Shown: positions 59,862 to 64,000 of the stretch, one piece after another
Position numbering within the stretch: the first letter of the stretch is position 1
Layout: each line of letters opens with the position of its first letter
Source of the DNA: JBCAWW01 sp039024315
GTDB lineage: Bacteria > Bacteroidota > Bacteroidia > J057
Direction: 5' to 3'
Length of the DNA stretch: 64,000 bases
NCBI GenBank assembly: GCA_039024315.1
Contig: JBCCQN010000005.1
Coordinates: forward strand, 1-64,000
The notes under the pieces: model-generated
Databases searched by the model: none
What the model was told of the DNA's origin: nothing
What the model saw: only the letters and a program-made list of their open reading frames with translations
Program-made: the position numbers and the translations under genes

Positions 59862-62090
59862 CTAAACTGGAATTTCAATATTGACCGTGGTACCTCGCCC
59901 TAGCTGAGAGTCATACTCACAACTCCCTCCTAAGCTATTGGTGATCGTGTGGATGATTTTCACTCCTTTCCCTTCAAATTCCTTATCAGCCGTATCGAAG
60001 CCTACACCGTCATCAATCACCATCAAGTTTAGGAGATCATCTACCTCTGTTATGTTGATTTCGATATTTTTGGCGCCGGAGTGTTTGACCGCATTATTGA
60101 GCAATTCGGATATTAATGAGTAAAGTTTGACGCGAGTATCCAAACCCAATTTTTCAGCATTAAAATCAAACACGGGCTCTACTGCTATATTACTGTATTG
60201 AGAAGTCTTTTGACACAGTTCTTGGACAGCATCGGCAAAGTAGCGCTTAGCCAAGACAGTCTGCCCATTCTCGTGAGAAATCGCTCGAACTTTTTCTTGA
60301 ATTTGAGAGAGGTTCTCTTCTAAGTTTTGCCAAACTTCTTGATTCAAAGCTCCAAATCCTTGTTTAAATGGATGCTTTGCTAAAGTAAAGAGAGCCCCCA
60401 CGTCATTGTGTAAAGCCAAAGAGATACGCCCTCTTTCTTCTTTTTGTCCTTTGAGCATCGCCAAGATAGAGTCCGCTTTATTGCTTTCGATCAGATTCTC
60501 GATTTGGAGCTTTTGATATTGGACTTCGGCTTTCTGTTTTTCCGCTTCCGCTTTTTGTCTTTCCGCTTCCGCTTTTTGCTTAGCTATTTCTACCTTTTGG
60601 GCTTCAACCTCAGATTCCTTATATGCGGCTAAAATACGCTGTTTTTCAGCCTCGGATTTTTGCTTAGTCTCTTTAGTTTTTTGAAGATAAAAGATCACAC
60701 CTACAATCAAAGTAAAAAGGACAAAAACCAATATGAAGTTTCGGACTAGTATTTTTCTCTTCGCCGCCGCGGCCTGCTCATACAATTTGAGGTTAGTATC
60801 AAAGTGTGAGGCTTCGGCTCGTCGTAAGCTACCATTGATCATCTCGACAAGACTATCTTCGGCCTGGCTGTATTGGTAAGCTTGATCGTAGTCTCCCAAT
60901 TGAGCATTGAGAAAAGCTAAGTCATCAAGAACGCGACGATGAAGGTCGTTTTGTTGGGTATTAGCGACTTTTTCCAAACTTTCACTTAAAGAGATCTGAG
61001 CTGATTTAAACTGCTTGGTTTCCAGATACAATTCGCCCAGATTAATGTACGCCAATACCGCACTTCTAGAACTTTGCGCTCGAGATAAAGCTACCGCCTG
61101 TTTATAGTATTGCTCTGCTTTTGTAAAATCTTTTTGTTTTTCGTGAATGGTACCAAGTTGGTTCATTAACTTGGTAAAGTCTTCATACTCAATTTGATAC
61201 TGATCTATTTTCTTATTGAACGCCTTGAACGCTTCTTCCCCTATTGTTAATGCCTCATCTTTTTTTCCCATTTCCCCCCAAAGTCCAATCAAAGCTACTT
61301 CAGCTTTTATCAGAAGAGGAATATTGTTTACTTCTTTGGCGTAAGTCAATAAGTCTTGAAGCTGTGATTCGGCCGAATCATAGGCTCCTAATTCCAAATA
61401 AATGTTTCCGAGGGAAAGACGATTATAGGCAACACCGGCCTGTTCTTCCAATTCATGCATTACAGATAAGCTATTGAGGCTATTCTCCAAGGCTTTGTCC
61501 AGTTCTCCCTTCTGAAATAAGGCATCAGATAAGTTGATCTGTATATAGGCCGCTACTTTATCATCTTCAATGTCTTGCCATATATCTAGACCTTTTTGGA
61601 AGTGAAATACTGCGGAATCCAAGTTCCCCAACTTCTTATGAATTATCCCTAAATTGTTATGACTATCCCCTACATTTCCAGTCAGGTCTAGTATTTTTCT
61701 CAGGCTCAGCGCCTTTTGCGCAAATTCTAAGGCTTCAACAAGCTCATTTTGACGTTGGGCGATGGTACTTTTTTGACTGTAGCAGTCTGAGGCAAGATGA
61801 GGATAATCTCTTTTGAGTGCCAATTGTAAAGTCGAATCAAGCATATGTGAAGCTTTTGTATAATCCTTACCTGCTTGGATCAGCTCAAAGGCATCATTAT
61901 TAATAGCCCACAATCCTTCTAGGGAAGTCGAGTTTTGGGCTGATAAATTCGTAGAAGCCATAAAAAGAAGTACAAATACAACCGCAAATTTTCTTGTTTC
62001 TATCAATCCAAAAAACATATATAAGAGCTTATTTATGGCAAGTCTGTGATCATTCTTTTCTGTTGTTATCAAACCCTTCATAGGGGACAC
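59862..62090 (-). CDS. TPR-repeat sensor histidine kinase (NarX-like)
   Basis: About 720-740 residues. The likely start is Met25 (position 62018), giving signal segment KFAVVFVLLFMASTNLSAQ. A periplasmic sensor of about nine tetratricopeptide repeats follows (residues 60-430). One transmembrane helix (FILVFVLFTLIVGVIFYL) leads into a Lys/Glu/Ala-rich coiled coil with tandem AEKQKAEAE repeats. The dimerisation and phosphorylation helix is ERGRISLALHNDVGALF, of the HisKA_3-like class, and the ATPase domain has ELLNNAVKHSG and DDGVGFD. This TPR-kinase architecture pairs with LuxR-type regulators, here the adjacent gene. Confidence 0.88.
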   Translation of the reverse strand: MSPMKGLITTEKNDHRLAINKLLYMFFGLIETRKFAVVFVLLFMASTNLSAQNSTSLEGLWAINNDAFELIQAGKDYTKASHMLDSTLQLALKRDYPHLASDCYSQKSTIAQRQNELVEALEFAQKALSLRKILDLTGNVGDSHNNLGIIHKKLGNLDSAVFHFQKGLDIWQDIEDDKVAAYIQINLSDALFQKGELDKALENSLNSLSVMHELEEQAGVAYNRLSLGNIYLELGAYDSAESQLQDLLTYAKEVNNIPLLIKAEVALIGLWGEMGKKDEALTIGEEAFKAFNKKIDQYQIEYEDFTKLMNQLGTIHEKQKDFTKAEQYYKQAVALSRAQSSRSAVLAYINLGELYLETKQFKSAQISLSESLEKVANTQQNDLHRRVLDDLAFLNAQLGDYDQAYQYSQAEDSLVEMINGSLRRAEASHFDTNLKLYEQAAAAKRKILVRNFILVFVLFTLIVGVIFYLQKTKETKQKSEAEKQRILAAYKESEVEAQKVEIAKQKAEAERQKAEAEKQKAEVQYQKLQIENLIESNKADSILAMLKGQKEERGRISLALHNDVGALFTLAKHPFKQGFGALNQEVWQNLEENLSQIQEKVRAISHENGQTVLAKRYFADAVQELCQKTSQYSNIAVEPVFDFNAEKLGLDTRVKLYSLISELLNNAVKHSGAKNIEINITEVDDLLNLMVIDDGVGFDTADKEFEGKGVKIIHTITNSLGGSCEYDSQLGRGTTVNIEIPV

Positions 62091-62206
62091 AATTTTTATT
62101 TATAAGACGAGGAGTCATAGATTTTTAACCGATGGCCACCTAATTAGCTTTGTGGGACTTACTAAGTAGCCTGCAATTAAATCAACGGCTCATCAATAAT
62201 TCATCA

Positions 62207-62863
62207 TTAGAATTTGTTTAAGTTTTCTTGAATCTTAATAAGGTACTCATATACTTTTAGACCGATCTCTAAGTTTTCGAATCGAATGGTTTTGTGATTA
62301 AAACTCCCTAACTCTTTGGTAAAAGCAGGATCTTTTAAACAATTTTCAGCATTCAAACACTTAAAATGGATTATTTCTACTGCTGGACCAACATTCGTAT
62401 TGCCTGATTTGTGGGGTAAATGCTCAATACTTATTAACACATCCTTCAAATTTCCAAGTATTCGTCCTTTGGACGCAGAACCCATATCAAATGAAAAGTT
62501 TCCATGACTGTCGAACTTGACAACTGTTCTGCCATTCTTGTTTAATAAATCCTCTAACTCCTTGACAGGATTTTGATAATCTTCTTTTTGCCGTTTGGAA
62601 GTTTTTGGTTCCTCATATAAGAGGCCAATAATGTCAAGGTTTGAAATGAACTCACTGATGCTAACCACTAATTTATTCCGCTCAATATTTCCATCACTTT
62701 CACTGACTAAATCTAATCTCATTTTCCGCATTAACTCTTTATGTCTTAATCGAAAGTTGACAAGTTCAGTTTTCTGATTGTCTGGAAGAGTTAACGAACT
62801 AATACTCTGAAGGCACTGAAAAATATCTTCAGAACATATTTCCAAAAGTTTATTCTTAGTCAT
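62207..62863 (-). CDS. Protein with N-terminal effector-associated domain (EAD11-like)
   Basis: 218 residues from the ATG at 62863 (MTKNKLLEICSED); a start eight codons earlier is possible. Residues 1-90 follow the pattern of effector-associated domain 11: a helix, then ELVNFRLRHKELMRKMRL-DL, SESDGNIERNKL and a final ISEFISNL helix. EADs are small death-fold-like adaptors that join effectors such as caspases and CHAT proteases to sensors or NTPases in bacterial conflict systems. The C-terminal half (KNGRTVVKFDSHGNFSFDMG, VEIIHFKCLNAENC) is unfamiliar. The gene is visibly more AT-rich than its neighbours, suggesting transfer. It has no adjacent partner in an operon. Confidence 0.65.
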   Translation of the reverse strand: MTKNKLLEICSEDIFQCLQSISSLTLPDNQKTELVNFRLRHKELMRKMRLDLVSESDGNIERNKLVVSISEFISNLDIIGLLYEEPKTSKRQKEDYQNPVKELEDLLNKNGRTVVKFDSHGNFSFDMGSASKGRILGNLKDVLISIEHLPHKSGNTNVGPAVEIIHFKCLNAENCLKDPAFTKELGSFNHKTIRFENLEIGLKVYEYLIKIQENLNKF

Positions 62864-62956
62864 CGTTTTGTCAGTTATGAGCTTCAATCAAGATCATACC
62901 GCTAAGTATTTCACCGTCCCTTCGACTATAACAATATATACCCATACTACTAAAAA

Positions 62957-63004
62957 GCGATGATTAATACTATTTTTTTAATAAAAAATAGTATTAATCA
63001 TTGC
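62957..63004. repeat. Long AT-rich perfect inverted repeat
   Basis: TGATTAATACTATTTTTT (62961-62978), loop TAAT, AAAAAATAGTATTAATCA (62983-63000): 18 perfect pairs, extended to 22 with one G-T pair by GCGA/TTGC. It lies upstream of the EAD gene. It has no GC-rich stem, so it is not a typical terminator. Confidence 0.7.
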
Positions 63005-63077
63005 ACAAATGACTAAAAAATAATTAAGCAGATAAGAAAATTATAGTACTATTACTGTAAACTCTCCGGTCGCAACA

Positions 63078-63130
63078 AAAAAACAGAGCTTCCTAGCATA
63101 GGAAAGTACGCAGAGAAATTCTGTTTTTGG
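63078..63130 (-). terminator. Terminator region of the second NarL-type regulator
   Basis: AAAAACAGA...TCTGTTTTT outer arms enclose TTCCTA-gca-TAGGAA. On the minus strand the structure ends in seven T. It may work in both directions. Confidence 0.6.
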
Positions 63131-63349
63131 CAGTGCGAATAAGGTATTTGTGTCTATGATGGTACAGGCCCTACCACTACAATCAAAAGTAGCGTTTCAC
63201 ATGTGCTTGTTTCTTTTGTAACTCTCGTTTCAATTTAAATTGTTAATGAGAACGATTTAGCTTTCTGCATTTATCTCTCCTTAGGCAACAATTATTTCAA
63301 AGGCCTAGAGTCAAAGTAGAGCTCAATGCATGATGCCGAAATACTGAGC
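63131..63349. other. Intergenic region, no gene recognised
   Basis: About 220 nt with no credible open frame; TTTCACATGTGC near 63199 contains a short CACATGTG palindrome. The 3' end of the regulator gene follows. Confidence 0.4.
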
Positions 63350-64000
63350 TTAAAAGGTTTGGTGCTTTTCACTTTCAGATTCTAGTTCAGGGGATATCAG
63401 GCCTTCTTTTATTGCCCAAACAACCAATTCAACCGTATTCCCCAGATTCAACTTCTGCAACATATTCCTGCGATGGGTGTGGACCGTATTTGCAGAGATG
63501 AAGAGTTTATTTGCGACTTCCTCTGTAGTTAACCCCTGTTTTAAAAGCTCAACAATTTGAATTTGACGCTTTGATAATTTTGGCTTGGGGGGTTCATTAG
63601 CTTCTCTAATAATTTCTCTTTGTAATTTCACCAACTCTGCACCATAATATTCCTCCCCAGAAGCAACAGTCCTAATTGCAAGCATAAGTTCATCATAATA
63701 ATCTGCTTTAAGGATGTATCCTGGAATCCCAATAGTTAGGGCACGACGTAAGAATGCTTTACCTTTATGGGTAGTCAGGATCACAATACCTACTCCTTGA
63801 TATTTTTCTTTTATCTCGATGCTAGCTTCCAGCCCCCCTTTTTTCGGCATTTCAAGGTCCATGACAACCAGATTAACCTCATGTTTATGCTTTTCGACGA
63901 GTGTAAGAACTTCTTCCCCATCTTCAGCCTGGGCGATTACCCTGACTCCTACCTCATCTTTGAGTAAAGCCCTAATACCGGCTCTAACAATGTGCATGTC
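63350..64000 (-). CDS. NarL/FixJ-family response regulator (5' end beyond window)
   Basis: At least 216 codons. The frame stays open to the window edge, where an Asp codon precedes MHIVRAG, matching the EDTQMFREG start of the paralogue at 59198, so the first ten or so residues are outside. The phospho-accepting Asp is in LVVMDLEMP. The LuxR-type helix-turn-helix is SKRQIQIVELLKQGLTTEEV ... ANTVHTHRRNMLQKL. Shared blocks such as EYYGA, LQREIIREA and PKPKLSKR show recent paralogy with the regulator 4 kb away. Its kinase is probably just outside the window. Confidence 0.88.
   Translation of the reverse strand, partial: DMHIVRAGIRALLKDEVGVRVIAQAEDGEEVLTLVEKHKHEVNLVVMDLEMPKKGGLEASIEIKEKYQGVGIVILTTHKGKAFLRRALTIGIPGYILKADYYDELMLAIRTVASGEEYYGAELVKLQREIIREANEPPKPKLSKRQIQIVELLKQGLTTEEVANKLFISANTVHTHRRNMLQKLNLGNTVELVVWAIKEGLISPELESESEKHQTF

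Noticed and set aside
60530..60600. Short tandem repeat CGCTTCCGCTTTTTG in the TPR kinase
   Set aside because: It encodes the AEKQKAEAE coiled coil; it is ordinary heptad-like repetition, not a mobile or regulatory repeat.
1..64000. CRISPR arrays, tRNA, rRNA, transposases, integrases and phage genes
   Set aside because: I looked for direct repeats with even spacers, tRNA-like cloverleaf ends and transposase motifs on both strands and saw none.

Overview
The window looks like chromosome of a Bacteroidota bacterium, most likely from the Saprospirales/Chitinophagia side of the phylum. This is inferred from gene content, not measured. The pointers are four secreted proteins with type IX secretion (T9SS) C-terminal sorting domains, a TonB-receptor remnant with a carboxypeptidase-regulatory-like N-terminus, DUF2911 and GH3 proteins, promoters of the Bacteroidota type (TTTG about 20 bp from TAnnTTTG) and no Shine-Dalgarno sequences. 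I see no rRNA, tRNA, CRISPR array, transposase or phage gene. Coding density is high, and about 50 genes are supported.

Layout. 1-4.5 kb: the 5' end of metH, a hybrid histidine kinase and a T9SS cargo protein. 4.5-7.4 kb: a blaI-blaR1 pair under three tandem palindromic operators. 7.5-15.8 kb: acyl-CoA synthetase, patatin phospholipase, a large T9SS cargo, comB and secreted proteins. 15.8-20.2 kb: a carotenoid operon (crtB, an unknown gene, a CrtYcd-type lycopene cyclase, ispH, crtW) preceded by an ECF sigma factor. 20.6-24.3 kb: ravA - NUDIX - viaA. 24.5-30.5 kb: a C-terminal processing protease, two secreted proteins and a DegP/HtrA protease. 30.6-38 kb: a more accessory stretch with a T9SS cargo, a TonB receptor pseudogene, an NfeD-like protein, a structured RNA, an orphan gene with an internal duplication and two copies of an intergenic repeat. 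38-56.4 kb: mostly housekeeping and envelope genes (upp, FemAB-like, second CTP, two LysM-tailed outer-membrane proteins, M14 peptidase, PAS kinase, GH3, lptB, T9SS cargo, recJ, SGNH lipoprotein). 56.4-64 kb: a one-strand accessory block with an Hsp90-type ATPase plus caspase-like protease operon, a TPR histidine kinase with its NarL-type regulator, a small protein with an effector-associated domain (EAD11-like), and a second NarL-type regulator cut by the window edge.

Two things stand out. The first is a dispersed 17-nt element, AGCGTT followed by a 4-bp stem and a 3-nt loop. It occurs at eleven perfect sites on both strands, mostly inside genes. The stem sequence varies while pairing is kept, and several copies contain GCGAAGC, known as an unusually stable DNA mini-hairpin. 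The second is the Hsp90-like/caspase operon with an EAD11-like gene nearby, which fits the design of NTP-dependent conflict (defence) systems. Its Hsp90 ATPase has Ala where the catalytic Glu is expected. Other unexplained structures are a three-way-junction inverted repeat beside that operon, a terminator-tailed structured RNA at 34.3-34.5 kb, and a MITE-like intergenic repeat.
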